NCBI GenBank assembly: GCA_000613465.1
Contig: BAJA01000021.1
Coordinates: forward strand, 1 to 64,000
From: Bacteroides nordii WAL 11050 = JCM 12987
GTDB taxonomy: Bacteria > Bacteroidota > Bacteroidia > Bacteroidales > Bacteroidaceae
Length of the DNA: 64,000 bases
Direction: 5' to 3'
In this document: piece by piece, positions 36,478 through 46,934 of the stretch
How positions within the stretch are numbered: position 1 is the stretch's first letter
Layout of the letters: the number at the start of each line of letters is the position of its first letter
Notes under the pieces: model-generated
Told to the model about the DNA's origin: nothing
The model's database searches: none
Seen by the model: only the letters and a program-made list of their open reading frames with translations
Made by a program: the position numbers and the translations under genes

Positions 36478-37584
36478 ATGAATAGTAATATTGATGTTTT
36501 TAATCTTATAGACAAGCAGTTCTCCAAACGAATTTCAAAAGAAGAAGAAGCTGTTTTGAGAGCATGGTATGAAAGTAGTGCCGAAAACAGGCAACTATAC
36601 AAAGAATACTATTTCTTAATCAAAAGCATGCGTATATCCAGAAACAGATTTTTCTTCAAATCGGATATAGAATCTGCATATATGCATTTTGTAAAGAAGA
36701 CCGGATTGAAAAAGCCCCGGAAAAGCAAACTACACTTTATCACTCTTCACCCATGGATGAAATATGCCGCTGTATTTGTTATCGCATTCGGATTAGGAGT
36801 GGGCTCTTATTATGTATTTTCTCCATCCCCCTTTTCTTCTTATCTGGCACAAACCATCGAGATACCTTATGGCTCCAAGTCTAAAGTGACTTTGCCGGAC
36901 GGAACTTCTGTCTGGTTAAATTCGGGTAGCCGCCTCTCATATCAGGAGAGCTTCGGACAATCTGATAGAAATGTTTCTTTGGATGGCGAAGCCTATTTTG
37001 AAGTTACTAAAAATAAACTTCTCCCATTCAGTGTTCTTTCCGGAAAAGTGAAAATTAAAGTACTCGGTACCAAATTCAACTTCAAATCATATGCAGAAGA
37101 TGAAAGTGCCCGGGTTACTTTGGTTGAAGGTAGCTTGAATGTAGGCAGCATAGAAGGACAGGCAAAAAACATATTACTTATCCCCAACCAACAGGCTGTA
37201 ATTAATAAAAAAGAGAATCGTGTAACTGTAAAAAGCGTAGATGCTCAAAGTTACGCAATGTGGACACAGCCCAAACAGGAAATACTGGATGCCATTTCGA
37301 GCAATGTAACCGGACAACCTACCGCAGCAATCCGGGTTCCCAGCGTAACATTAAGAAACACACTATTCTTTAATGAAGAACCTTTAAGCCAGATTGTACG
37401 CGATCTTGAACGTGCATTCAACGTCAAAATAGAAATAAAAGACAAACAACTATGTACGGAGCGCTTCTATGGTGATTTCCGAAACGATGAAACAATAACG
37501 AAGATACTCGATATTATGGCAGCTAACAACAACCTGCACTACACAATCAATGGAGATGAGATAATCATATCAAGAAATAATTAA
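36478..37584 (+). CDS. FecR-type anti-sigma factor
   Basis: A 368-residue inner-membrane protein. Residues 1-85 are cytoplasmic and would hold the sigma factor; one membrane helix follows (WMKYAAVFVIAFGLGVGSYYVF, about residues 97-115). The periplasmic part carries the FecR domain (IPYGSKSKVTLPDG, VWLNSGSRLSYQ, LDGEAYFEVTKN) and a C-terminal DUF4974 domain (LFFNEEPLSQIVRDLERAFN, IEIKDKQLCTERFYGDF), which contacts the STN domain of the SusC-type receptor encoded next. The gene lies 23 bp before that receptor gene and is co-transcribed with it. Confidence 0.92.
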   Translation: MNSNIDVFNLIDKQFSKRISKEEEAVLRAWYESSAENRQLYKEYYFLIKSMRISRNRFFFKSDIESAYMHFVKKTGLKKPRKSKLHFITLHPWMKYAAVFVIAFGLGVGSYYVFSPSPFSSYLAQTIEIPYGSKSKVTLPDGTSVWLNSGSRLSYQESFGQSDRNVSLDGEAYFEVTKNKLLPFSVLSGKVKIKVLGTKFNFKSYAEDESARVTLVEGSLNVGSIEGQAKNILLIPNQQAVINKKENRVTVKSVDAQSYAMWTQPKQEILDAISSNVTGQPTAAIRVPSVTLRNTLFFNEEPLSQIVRDLERAFNVKIEIKDKQLCTERFYGDFRNDETITKILDIMAANNNLHYTINGDEIIISRNN

Positions 37585-37607
37585 TTACAACTTTAACAAT
37601 AGCGCCG

Positions 37608-40600
37608 ATGTATGTAAAAGAATGGAAAGCCCTCATGAAGATGGCTTTAATCACCTGTTTTCTGGTCTGTGCACAAATCGTTTCTGCTCAGGAGAAAAAT
37701 ATATCTCTTGAACTGAAAAATGTAACAGTCAAAGAAGCTTTAGAACAGCTAAAAGCAAAAACTACTTATTCGTTGTGGTTTAATGTAAGTGAAGTGGACC
37801 TGGGACGAAAAATAACGATCAATTTCCAGGATAAGTCCATTAACGAAGCGTTAGACATTATCCTGAAAGGGCAAGCTTTGAATTATGAAATAAAAGATAA
37901 ATACATTCAGATATTCAAGCCCCGGCAAAACTCTGAGAAAGGGAAAAACAAACAAATATCAGGTACAGTAGTAGATGATATGGGAGAGAGTCTGCCGGGG
38001 GTAAGCGTCAGGTTTAAAGAAGATGCTACGGTAGGTACGGTAACCGACCTCGACGGACATTTTCAGATAAGTATTCCTGAAAAAGCAAAGACCCTGATTG
38101 TTTCTTACATCGGAATGGAGACTAAAGAGTTACCTATCAAAGAGGGTAACATAAAAATTACGCTTAGTTCAGATTCCCAAATGCTGGAAGAGGTCGTTGT
38201 AACAGGTATGACTAAAGTGGATAAACGTTTGTTTACCGGTGCAACTGACAGGCTTAAAGCAGAAGATGCACGTTTGGACGGTATACCGGACGTAAGCCGT
38301 GCTTTGGAAGGACGTTCCGCCGGAGTATCTGTACAAAATGTATCCGGAACGTTTGGTACAGCCCCGAAAATACGTGTCCGCGGTGCCACTTCTATTTATG
38401 GTAGTTCGAAACCTTTATGGGTCGTTGACGGAGTGGTTATGGAAGATGCGGTAGAAATTGATGCCGACGACTTATCTTCCGGTGATGCTGTAACCCTGAT
38501 AAGTTCGGCGATAGCCGGACTAAGTGCCGATGATATTGAAAGCTTTCAGATTTTGAAAGACGGATCGGCTACTTCAATATATGGTGCCAGAGCAATGGCA
38601 GGTGTTGTGGTTATTACTACCAAAAGGGGGCAAGCCGGTGTCAGCCGCATTAACTATACGGGAGAATTTACATCCCGATTAAAGCCTAATTATGACAATT
38701 TCAACATAATGGGTTCTCAGGAACAGATGGGTGTTTACAATGAAATGGCAGAAAAAGGCTGGTTGATTTTCTCCGACACTTACAGAGCTTCCAACAGTGG
38801 AGTATATGGAAAAATGTATCAACTCATTAATTCCTATAACCCCAAAAATCAATCGTGGGGATTAGTGAATACTCCGGAAGCACAGGCTGCCTACCTTCAA
38901 ATGGCCGAAATGAGAAATACAAACTGGTTTGATGAATTGTTCAACAATAACATTACCATGAACCACTCAATAAGTATCAGTTCTGGTACGGAGAAAGCTA
39001 AATACTACGGTTCAATCAGTATTTACAATGATCCGGGATGGACAAAGGCCAGCTCGGTTAAGAGATATACAGCCAATGCAAACGCTTCTTTCAATCTTTC
39101 TAATAACCTGACGTTGACATTATTATCCAATGGTTCATACAGAAAGCAGAAGGCTCCCGGAACTTTAAGCCAGGAGATAGATGTGGTAAGCGGAGAAGTC
39201 AGACGGGATTTTGACATCAACCCGTATAGCTACGCATTGAATACTTCAAGAACATTAGCATTGAAAGATGCTGACGGACTTGTATATTATACAAGAAATT
39301 ATGCCCCTTTCAACATCCTGAATGAATTAGATAAAAACTATATTGACCTGGATGTAGTAGACCTTAAATTTCAGGGTGAACTAAACTGGAAAATTATCAA
39401 AGGACTCGAAGCTAATGTAGTAGGAGCCGTAAAATATCAGATGACTTCACAGGACCATCTGATAAAAGAGAATTCAAACCAACCGGAAGCATATCGTGCA
39501 GCAGGGGACGCTACTATACGCGACAGGAATCCTCTATTATATAAAAATCCGGATGTCCCCAATTCTTTGCCTGTTGTCGTTTTGCCGGAAGGAGGTATAT
39601 TCGATAAAAACGAATATAAATTATTAGGCTATGATTTCAGAGCCAGTTTAAGCTACAATACAAGTTTCAAAGACAAACATATCATGAATCTGTTTGCCGG
39701 AACAGAAGCCAACTCAGCCGACCGGACCCAATACTGGTCAAGAGGATGGGGATATCAATACGAAAAAGGAGGTATACCTTTTTATGATTATCTGATATTT
39801 AAGCAAGGAATAGAACAAAATAACCAGTATTACTACAACGATTTGACCTATTCACGCAACCTCGCCTTTTTCGGGATGGGAACCTATTCATATATGGGGA
39901 AATATACAGCTACCGGAACAATCCGCTATGAGGGTTCCAACAGACTGGGTAAAGCCCGTTCGGCCCGCTGGCTACCCACATGGAATGTAGCTGCTGCGTG
40001 GAATATGCACGAAGAAGAATTCTTTGAGAAGCTAACTCCGGCTCTGTCTCATTTTACCTTGAAAGCATCCTATAGTCTTACAGCCGACAGAGGACCTGCT
40101 TTTGTCACCAATTCTCGTGTTGTATATCGTAACTACTCCCCTTTTCGTCCTTTTGCAGGTGTGAAAGAATCAGGTTTGCAAATAGAAGATCTGGAAAACA
40201 GTGAATTGACTTACGAGAAGAAACATGAGTTTAATGTGGGTGCCGACTTTGGCTTCATTGACAACAGAATTAATCTGAGCCTGGATTATTATACCCGTAA
40301 TAACTACGACTTAATAGGCTTATCAACACTCAAGGCGGTGGCGGACAGGGTACTAAGTATGCCAATGTAGCTTCCATGAAATCAAGCGGAGTGGAATTTA
40401 CCTTATCAACAAAAAATATACGTACTAAAGATTTTCAGTGGACCACGGATTTCATCTTCTCAAAATCAAAGAATGAAATAACCGAACTGGATTCGAAAGC
40501 ACGTGTAATGAGCCTTATCTCCGGTATGGGATTTGCAGAAAAAGGGTATCCTGTACGTGCATTATTTTCCATTCCGTTCCAGGGTCTGAATGAAGATGGA

Positions 40601-41218
40601 CTCCCTACTTTTATCAACGAAGACGGAGAGGTTACAATTACAGATATCAACTTCCAGGAAGCCCTAAAGAAAGATTTTCTGAAATACGAAGGTCCTACCG
40701 ACCCGACTATTACCGGAAGTTTCGGCAATATCTTTTCGTACAAGAGTTTTAAATTGAATGTTTTCATGACTTATTCTTTTGGAAATGTAGTTCGTCTTGA
40801 CCCTGTATTCAAAAGCGAGTACTCCGATCTGGACGCTATGCCTAAGGAATTCAGGAACAGATGGACCGTACCGGGAGATGAAGCCTATACCAACATACCC
40901 GTTATAGCTCATACCCGTCAGGTGAAAGATATTCCAAACCTGAAATATGCCTATAATGCATATAACTATTCGGATGTTCGTGTAGCAAAAGGTGACTTCA
41001 TCCGAATGAAAGAAATCTCTTTGTCATATGATTTCAATCCAGCCTGGATCAAACAGTTCAAGCTGAACAATCTACAACTTAAATTACAAGCTACAAACCT
41101 ATTTCTGATTTATTCGGATTCCAAATTAAACGGACAGGATCCGGAATTCTTCCGCTCCGGAGGAGTTGCTTCTCCCGTACCCAAACAGTTCACTTTAACT
41201 TTAAGACTTGGATTATAA
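37608..41218 (+). CDS. SusC/RagA-family TonB-dependent receptor with STN domain (frame broken once)
   Basis: An outer-membrane TonB-dependent transporter of about 1200 residues. Signal peptide to about residue 28 (VSAQ). Then an STN signalling domain (ISLELKNVTVKEALEQL, about 33-95), a carboxypeptidase-like domain (ISGTVVDDMGESLPGVSV, about 118-185), the plug (LEEVVVTGM, SIYGSSKPLWVVDGV, KDGSATSIYGARAMAGVVVI) and a long beta-barrel. The STN domain marks it as the trans-envelope signalling type that works with the sigma/FecR pair upstream. The frame breaks near 40318-40321: the first frame ends in an off-frame tail after NNYDLIG, and the true continuation is LINTQGGGGQGTKYANVASM. One missing base restores it (open frames 37608-40370 and 40376-41218). 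Confidence 0.92.
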
Positions 41219-41228
41219 AAAGACTGCA

Positions 41229-42764
41229 ATGAATATGAAACATAAAAATAAATACTCAACATGGTTTGGAGTCACAGTAATGCTCCTGATGATATCCTCT
41301 TGTGACGGTTTTCTGGATAAAATGCCGGATAACAGAACCGAGCTCGACAATAACGAGAAAGTACTGCAACTGCTCGTCTCAGCCTATTCTACCGGAACTT
41401 ACGTACAAGTTACAGAATTAATGTCTGATAATGTTGCAGATAACGGTCCGCTCTATATCTCTTACAATAAAAGTGTGGAAGAAAGCTACAAATGGCAGGA
41501 TTTTACAGATAACCAGCAGGATACTCCACAATTTATCTGGAATGAGTACTATAAGGCAATAGCCGCCGCCAATCATGCATTGGAATACCTCAGTACTTCC
41601 GAAGGAGACGACGAAACAGAAGTGGCTGCCAAAGGAGAAGCTCTTATCTGTCGCGCATACTCGCACTTCATTCTGGCCAATGTCTTTTGTAAAGCATATA
41701 ATGCACAAACAAGCAGTGCAGACCTGGGAATACCTTACGTAGAAAAACCGGAAAAAATAGTATCCGGAAAATACGAAAGGGGGACTGTTGCGGAAGTATA
41801 TGAAAAGATAAATCGTGATATAGAAGAAGGCCTGCCACTTATTGACGACACAAAGTACAAAAGTACTGTTATCAAATACCATTTTAATCAGAAAGCAGCT
41901 TATGCTTTTGCCGCACGATTCAACCTGTATTATGGCAATTATGATAAAGCTGCCCAATATGCAACAAAGGCCATTGGAGACAATCCGGCAAAAGTGCTCC
42001 GTAACCTTACGCAATACCAGAGCATTGCCGCTGCAAAAGATTGTGGTATTGCCTATGTAAAAGCTGAATTACCATGTAATCTCCTGTTAATGCCCGCTAC
42101 ATCTATGTGGAATTACAACCACTGGAGCTCTAAATATTGCAGATATGCAATGAATACAGCCAAACTGCAGGAAACCTACTGGAGCTTAGGACCCTGGGTA
42201 ACTCCGGAATATCTTTATCATGCCAATAAGATATATGGAGGCGATCAGACATCCTACTATCCCAAACTCTATGGATTTATTGAGTATACGGATGTCATAT
42301 CCGGCATAGGATATCTGAACATTGTAAATACGGTTTTCACTACTGATGAAACGCTTCTTTGCCGCGCAGAAGCATATATACATATGAAAGATTATGCCAA
42401 TGCAGCAAAAGATCTGATCTCCTGGTATGATTCACACACTATAAAAGGGGTAAAACCGCTGACTGAAGATTACATCAATGCCTATTACAAAACAGCAGAT
42501 AAAGCATTGCGTCCGGAGTTAAACCCAATGTTTGAGATTGAGAGTGACAAACAGCTAAACTTTATGTACTGTCTTTTGCACTTCCGACGTATAGAAACCG
42601 CACATGAAGGCCTCAGGTGGTTTGACATTAAACGATTCGGTATCGAAATCAAACACAACATATCCGGGCAAGCTGACGATATCCTGACAAAAGACGATCC
42701 CAGAAGAGTATTGCAGTTACCTGCAGATGCAATCGGAGCCGGTATGCAACCTAATCCCAGATAA
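41229..42764 (+). CDS. SusD/RagB-family substrate-binding lipoprotein
   Basis: A surface lipoprotein of about 511 residues that forms the lid over the SusC-type barrel. The start is the ATG at 41229 (MNMKHKNKYS), 10 bp after the receptor stop. The signal peptide ends in the lipobox LMISSCDG. N-terminal TPR-like helices follow (FIWNEYYKAIAAANHALEYL; AKGEALICRAYSHFILANVF), then the typical late SusD segment (TDETLLCRAEAYIHMKDYANA, HFRRIETAHEGLRWFDIKRF). Substrate cannot be read directly, but the downstream metallohydrolase lipoprotein is of a class encoded with SusC/SusD pairs. Confidence 0.92.
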   Translation: MNMKHKNKYSTWFGVTVMLLMISSCDGFLDKMPDNRTELDNNEKVLQLLVSAYSTGTYVQVTELMSDNVADNGPLYISYNKSVEESYKWQDFTDNQQDTPQFIWNEYYKAIAAANHALEYLSTSEGDDETEVAAKGEALICRAYSHFILANVFCKAYNAQTSSADLGIPYVEKPEKIVSGKYERGTVAEVYEKINRDIEEGLPLIDDTKYKSTVIKYHFNQKAAYAFAARFNLYYGNYDKAAQYATKAIGDNPAKVLRNLTQYQSIAAAKDCGIAYVKAELPCNLLLMPATSMWNYNHWSSKYCRYAMNTAKLQETYWSLGPWVTPEYLYHANKIYGGDQTSYYPKLYGFIEYTDVISGIGYLNIVNTVFTTDETLLCRAEAYIHMKDYANAAKDLISWYDSHTIKGVKPLTEDYINAYYKTADKALRPELNPMFEIESDKQLNFMYCLLHFRRIETAHEGLRWFDIKRFGIEIKHNISGQADDILTKDDPRRVLQLPADAIGAGMQPNPR

Positions 42765-42788
42765 TAATAAATAAATGTACAAAAATAT

Positions 42789-43688
42789 ATGAAGAAGATT
42801 TTATTATACACATTAGCAATCTTTTTAACCGGAGTGATGATATCTTCCTGCTCTGATGATGAATTTGGAGAAAGTATTTTTAATACAACTCCTCGTGAGC
42901 GCACAGAGTTTGACAATTGGTTGCTTCAAAACTATGTGAAAGAATATAATATTGATTTCAAATACCGGATGGAAGACATAGAAGCAGACATGTCATACAA
43001 TCTTATTCCGGCTGAAGTGGAGAAGTCAAAAAAACTAGCAAAAATTATCAAGTATCTGTGGCTTGAATCTTACGATGAGATATTCGACAAAACCGGAAAA
43101 AACAAGGACTTCATGAGAACTTATGCACCCAAAGTCATTCTGCTGGTTGGTTCATCAGCCATCAATGCCTCTTCTTCTACAGAAGTATTAGGTTCGGCAG
43201 AAGCTGGCATCAAAGTCATATTATATAAGGTGAATGCCATAGATCCTACAGACGTAGAGATGTTGAATGAATACTATTTTGAAACAATGCATCATGAATT
43301 TGCTCACATCCTGCACCAGAAAAAAAACTATCCTACCGAATATAATCAAATATCTGCAGCCGACTACTCCTCTACCGGCTGGCAAAACAGAACGGAACAA
43401 CAAGCCTGGAAACTTGGTTTCGTCACCCCCTATGCAGGTATGGAACCACAAGAAGACTTCGTAGAAGTAATAGCCAACTATCTTGTTAAACCGGATGGTT
43501 TCTGGGAGAACATGCTGGCAAATGCAGGAACAGAGGGAGCTACCAAAATACAAACCAAGTTCGATATGGTAAAAGAATGGCTAATGACTGCGTGGAATAT
43601 TGACATTGATGAATTAAGAACCATTATCATCAGACGTTCCGGAGATATTGATTCAATTTTAAATGAAAAAATAGCATACAATGAATAA
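42789..43688 (+). CDS. Substrate import-associated zinc metallohydrolase lipoprotein
   Basis: A 299-residue lipoprotein (lipobox MISSCSDD). It carries an intact zinc-binding motif HEFAHILHQ (HExxH plus a further His) in FETMHHEFAHILHQKKNYP, and a downstream acidic site in GMEPQEDFVEVIANYL that can supply the third ligand. This matches the family of metallohydrolase-like lipoproteins encoded beside SusC/SusD pairs. It starts 24 bp after SusD and overlaps the next gene by 8 bp. A surface peptidase that trims proteinaceous substrate before import is plausible; peptidase activity for this family is, as far as I know, predicted rather than proved. Confidence 0.85.
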   Translation: MKKILLYTLAIFLTGVMISSCSDDEFGESIFNTTPRERTEFDNWLLQNYVKEYNIDFKYRMEDIEADMSYNLIPAEVEKSKKLAKIIKYLWLESYDEIFDKTGKNKDFMRTYAPKVILLVGSSAINASSSTEVLGSAEAGIKVILYKVNAIDPTDVEMLNEYYFETMHHEFAHILHQKKNYPTEYNQISAADYSSTGWQNRTEQQAWKLGFVTPYAGMEPQEDFVEVIANYLVKPDGFWENMLANAGTEGATKIQTKFDMVKEWLMTAWNIDIDELRTIIIRRSGDIDSILNEKIAYNE

Positions 43689-44962
43689 ATTAGCTTATAC
43701 TATCATTGCTTTGTTTACATTGTGCATTACTTCATGCTCAGATGAAAAAAACATATTTGACAGTTCTTCTGCCAACAGGATGAATGCAATGTTGCAACAG
43801 TGTAAAGAAATACTGACTGGATCGGAAAACGGATGGATTTTTGAATATTACCCCGAAGATAACAAATACGGAGGGTTCCGTTTCTACATGGTCTTCTCTA
43901 AACAGGGAGAAGTAAGTATTACTGCAGAGTCGCCCATACTGGAATCACCGGGTGACCAAGCCACAAGTATGTATCAGATAAAGGGAGACATGGGCCCTAT
44001 ATTAAGTTTTGATACATACAATCACATACTGCACCAGTTCTCCGATCCCAATCCGGATGGACTTGGTTACGAGGGTGACTATGAATTCATCATTCTTAAT
44101 GTAGCCAAAGACAAAATCGAGTTAAAGGGAAAAAAGAATGGGACTAAAATGCAAATGATCCCTCTGCCCAATGATATGACATGGGAAAGTTACAGTAGTA
44201 AGCTGGATAAGATGATAGAAGCTTTCCCGGGATTCACCATGCGTTTGAATGTAAATGGTACTACTATTGAAATGGAAGAATCTGAAGAGATAGGACGTTA
44301 CCAGACTTTCAACCTGCCGGAAGGAGTCAGCTCATCAGCCGAAGGGATGGCCTATATCTATACTACAGATGGCATCAAATTCAAAGAGCCTATAACCATT
44401 GCAGGAAAAACAATACAGAATTTCACTGCTTCGGAAGATAAAACTCACCTGACTTGTACAGACGAAGGAGCAGACAATGTACAAATCACACAGATGCCTT
44501 TAGGAGAAGCATTTGTAACAAAAAAAGGTAACTGGTTCTTTGACACGAAACAGATGGGGCCGATTTACTACCATGTGGAATACTGCTGCCGAAAACATGA
44601 AAAAAGACCTTTATGGACAAGGTCCGGAAGAGTTACAACAGGCCTCTTTACAAAGTCCTTATCAGGTATTTACTATATACAGTTATTCAATTAATGACAG
44701 AAAATTGTATAGTGCTAATTTTTATATGGACTTCGTTCCGATAAAAGATGCCGACCAGGTGAAAATAATTTTCGCTGGAGGAGGAGATGATTTCGCCAGA
44801 TACTTCTATATGGAATATTTCAAAATGATTCTAGGATACATGAGTGATGACGAACCATACAACATGACTTATAACAACCTGAAAAGTCCAAGTGAAATCA
44901 CATTCAGAAGAAACGATAATCCCGACGTCGTTTGGTTCAAAACAATCAGATACATTAAATAA
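43681..44962 (+). CDS. DUF4302 lipoprotein (frame broken once)
   Basis: A surface lipoprotein of about 427 residues with lipobox CITSCSDE. The DUF4302 pattern is visible: RMNAMLQQCKEILTGSENGW near the start, FEYYPEDNKYGGFRFYMVFS, DTYNHILHQFSDPN and YEGDYEFIIL. Function is unknown; the family occurs with SusC/SusD and the zinc metallohydrolase lipoprotein. The frame breaks in the G run at 44556-44559: removing one G joins DTKQMG to RFTTMWNTAAENMKK (open frames 43681-44694, of which the last part is off-frame, and 44540-44962). It overlaps the preceding gene by 8 bp, so it belongs to the same transcript. Confidence 0.85.
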
Positions 44963-44981
44963 CCACATAAAAATTACGAAT

Positions 44982-46835
44982 ATGAAAAGAAAGAGTTTTT
45001 ACATTTTTATTCAGATGGTTTTATTCATCTCTTTTGCTTGTTCACAGGTGAATGCCCAACAAATCAAGCCACAAAGAAATAAAACGGAGAAAGTAGGTAC
45101 ACCGGAAGTAACAAACTCCCGGACAGTAACAACGCGGGCCACTACATTAGGCACTTTACCCTATTCTAATGATTTTGACAGTTATGAGATTCGGACTGTC
45201 CCCGAAGGATGGGTTTGTACAGGTGACAAAGATGCTTTTGCCATCACAACTTTCAACGGTTGGAAAAATATATATTCCGAACCCAATTGTCTGGGTGTCT
45301 ATTCTTCTGCAACAGAAAATAACTGGGCATATACTCCCGGATTTGAAATGAAAGCCGGAAGAATCTATCATGCCAGTTTCTGGCTATTGGCTCCCGGGCT
45401 TTCTGAATCGGCCAATAAGAGCGAAAGCTTACGCTTTACTGTTGGTAAAGGACAATCAAAAGAAGCTGATTGTATCACATTGGTAGATTTAAAAAATATA
45501 AAGTACAAAGAATGGAAAAAAGTAGAGGCTGATTTCATACCTGAAACCGATGGTATCTATTACTTTGGAATCGGTTTTACTACGATCGTTGCAAATGGTG
45601 TAGGAATAGACAATTTTGAAGTCTATGATAATGAAAATCCTTTTCCGGCTGTAGCTAAATACGTTGCGTACGGTGGTCTTTGGTCAACTCATGCTAATCA
45701 CATAAAAGAGCGTCTGCGCTATGTATATCCGGAACAACCCATTTCATTCATTAATCAATCAAAATATGCAACTGATTACCAATGGAACACATTCGGGAAT
45801 CCGGCTACTACTACCGAAGAAAGTCCGGTTGTAACCTATTCGGAGAGTGGAGATTACAAACCTCTGTTGACTGTAAAAAACTCTAAATCCACTGATTCAT
45901 TCTCAGACATTGTAAATGTAGGTATTTTAGGAAAAGAGGATGTTACAGACATTGTCGCTAACATATCGGACATGTATGACGAACTGTTCCTGCCGGAAAC
46001 AGATGTTCCCGGTTCGAATGACTACGTTAGTGGCATAAACAGATATTATACCACCTTTGCTGAAAGATTTGAACTGCCTGCTGACGCTGAAGCAACCGTC
46101 AGTGCCGTTCATTTCAGATTGTATGTATATAAAGCAGCTACCATTAACAAAGGTAAACCTGTAAAAGTCAGATTATATGGAGAGAAATGGGGAGCACCGG
46201 ATCCGGATAATGTATTTGGAGAATATGTTACAACAATGAGCGGTGCTTTCGGTACTACCTCTGTAGACTACGAAAATGTCATCAGAAAAATTAAATTTGC
46301 AACTCCTATAAAAGTCAAAGGAACATTCTATTTATCTATAGAACTGGACGAATCTATCGTACCGGACGCAACTACCAAATTAGCTTTGGCTTGTGATGCG
46401 TACAGAGCAGATAAAGTTGCTTCTGCTTATGTCCGGATTCATGCAGCAGGAGCCGCAGAGTTGAATCTTAACGGAGGATGGTATTGTGTACCTGATCTTC
46501 CCTGGCCGTTTAACGAGATTGATAAAACCGGATTCTCTTTCTATCTATCACCGGAAATGACTTTCCATCAGGTAAAAGGAACTTCTATCAACAAGGTAGA
46601 AGACAATAAGATCAGCGTTTATCCAACGGTATTCCACTCTGACTTCAACATAAAAACCGGAGATAATACATCGAAATTAATTCGTGTATTCAATGCTAAC
46701 GGACAAACCGTTTATGAGAAGACTACAAATGAAGCTAATATAACTGTTACGGGGGCAAACTGGGCCGAAGGCATTTACCTGATAAGAGTTGGAGGCGACT
46801 CTATCAATGCTTCTATAAAAGTCATCAAAAAATAA
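44982..46835 (+). CDS. Secreted adhesin-like protein with choice-of-anchor, PKD-like and sorting-like domains
   Basis: A 617-residue exported protein from the ATG at 44982 (MKRKSFYIF, 19 bp after the preceding stop); signal peptide to about QVNAQ. Domains: a choice-of-anchor J / cleaved-adhesin domain (LPYSNDFDSYEIRTVPEGW, residues about 60-210), a PKD-like segment (ISFINQSKYATDYQWNTFG, YSESGDYKPLLTVKNSK), a second beta-rich domain, and a C-terminal T9SS-type tail (KISVYPTVFHSDFNI, EGIYLIRVGG). Proteins of this kind bind or display at the surface. It is the fourth accessory gene of the ECF-controlled uptake locus. Confidence 0.78.
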   Translation: MKRKSFYIFIQMVLFISFACSQVNAQQIKPQRNKTEKVGTPEVTNSRTVTTRATTLGTLPYSNDFDSYEIRTVPEGWVCTGDKDAFAITTFNGWKNIYSEPNCLGVYSSATENNWAYTPGFEMKAGRIYHASFWLLAPGLSESANKSESLRFTVGKGQSKEADCITLVDLKNIKYKEWKKVEADFIPETDGIYYFGIGFTTIVANGVGIDNFEVYDNENPFPAVAKYVAYGGLWSTHANHIKERLRYVYPEQPISFINQSKYATDYQWNTFGNPATTTEESPVVTYSESGDYKPLLTVKNSKSTDSFSDIVNVGILGKEDVTDIVANISDMYDELFLPETDVPGSNDYVSGINRYYTTFAERFELPADAEATVSAVHFRLYVYKAATINKGKPVKVRLYGEKWGAPDPDNVFGEYVTTMSGAFGTTSVDYENVIRKIKFATPIKVKGTFYLSIELDESIVPDATTKLALACDAYRADKVASAYVRIHAAGAAELNLNGGWYCVPDLPWPFNEIDKTGFSFYLSPEMTFHQVKGTSINKVEDNKISVYPTVFHSDFNIKTGDNTSKLIRVFNANGQTVYEKTTNEANITVTGANWAEGIYLIRVGGDSINASIKVIKK

Positions 46836-46864
46836 AACTCTCTCTCTTTACTTTATTCTTAACA

Positions 46865-46906
46865 ATTGTCCGGGCGTAAAATCCCGTATTTGACGTCCCG
46901 GACAAT
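46865..46906 (+). terminator. 10-bp GC-rich hairpin between adhesin-like and leucine-rich genes
   Basis: attgtccggg pairs with cccggacaat over a 22-nt loop followed by atttatt. It lies 30 bp after the stop codon and 29 bp before the next ATG, so it may reduce rather than stop expression of the leucine-rich gene. Confidence 0.5.
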
Positions 46907-46934
46907 ATTTATTCACTAATACACATCGGAAGAT

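Noticed and set aside
41418..42014. 198-codon open frame antisense to SusD
   Set aside because: Antisense shadow of SusD.
44540..44962. Separate gene for the 140-codon frame
   Set aside because: It is the out-of-frame end of the DUF4302 gene; removing one G at 44556-44559 joins the two.
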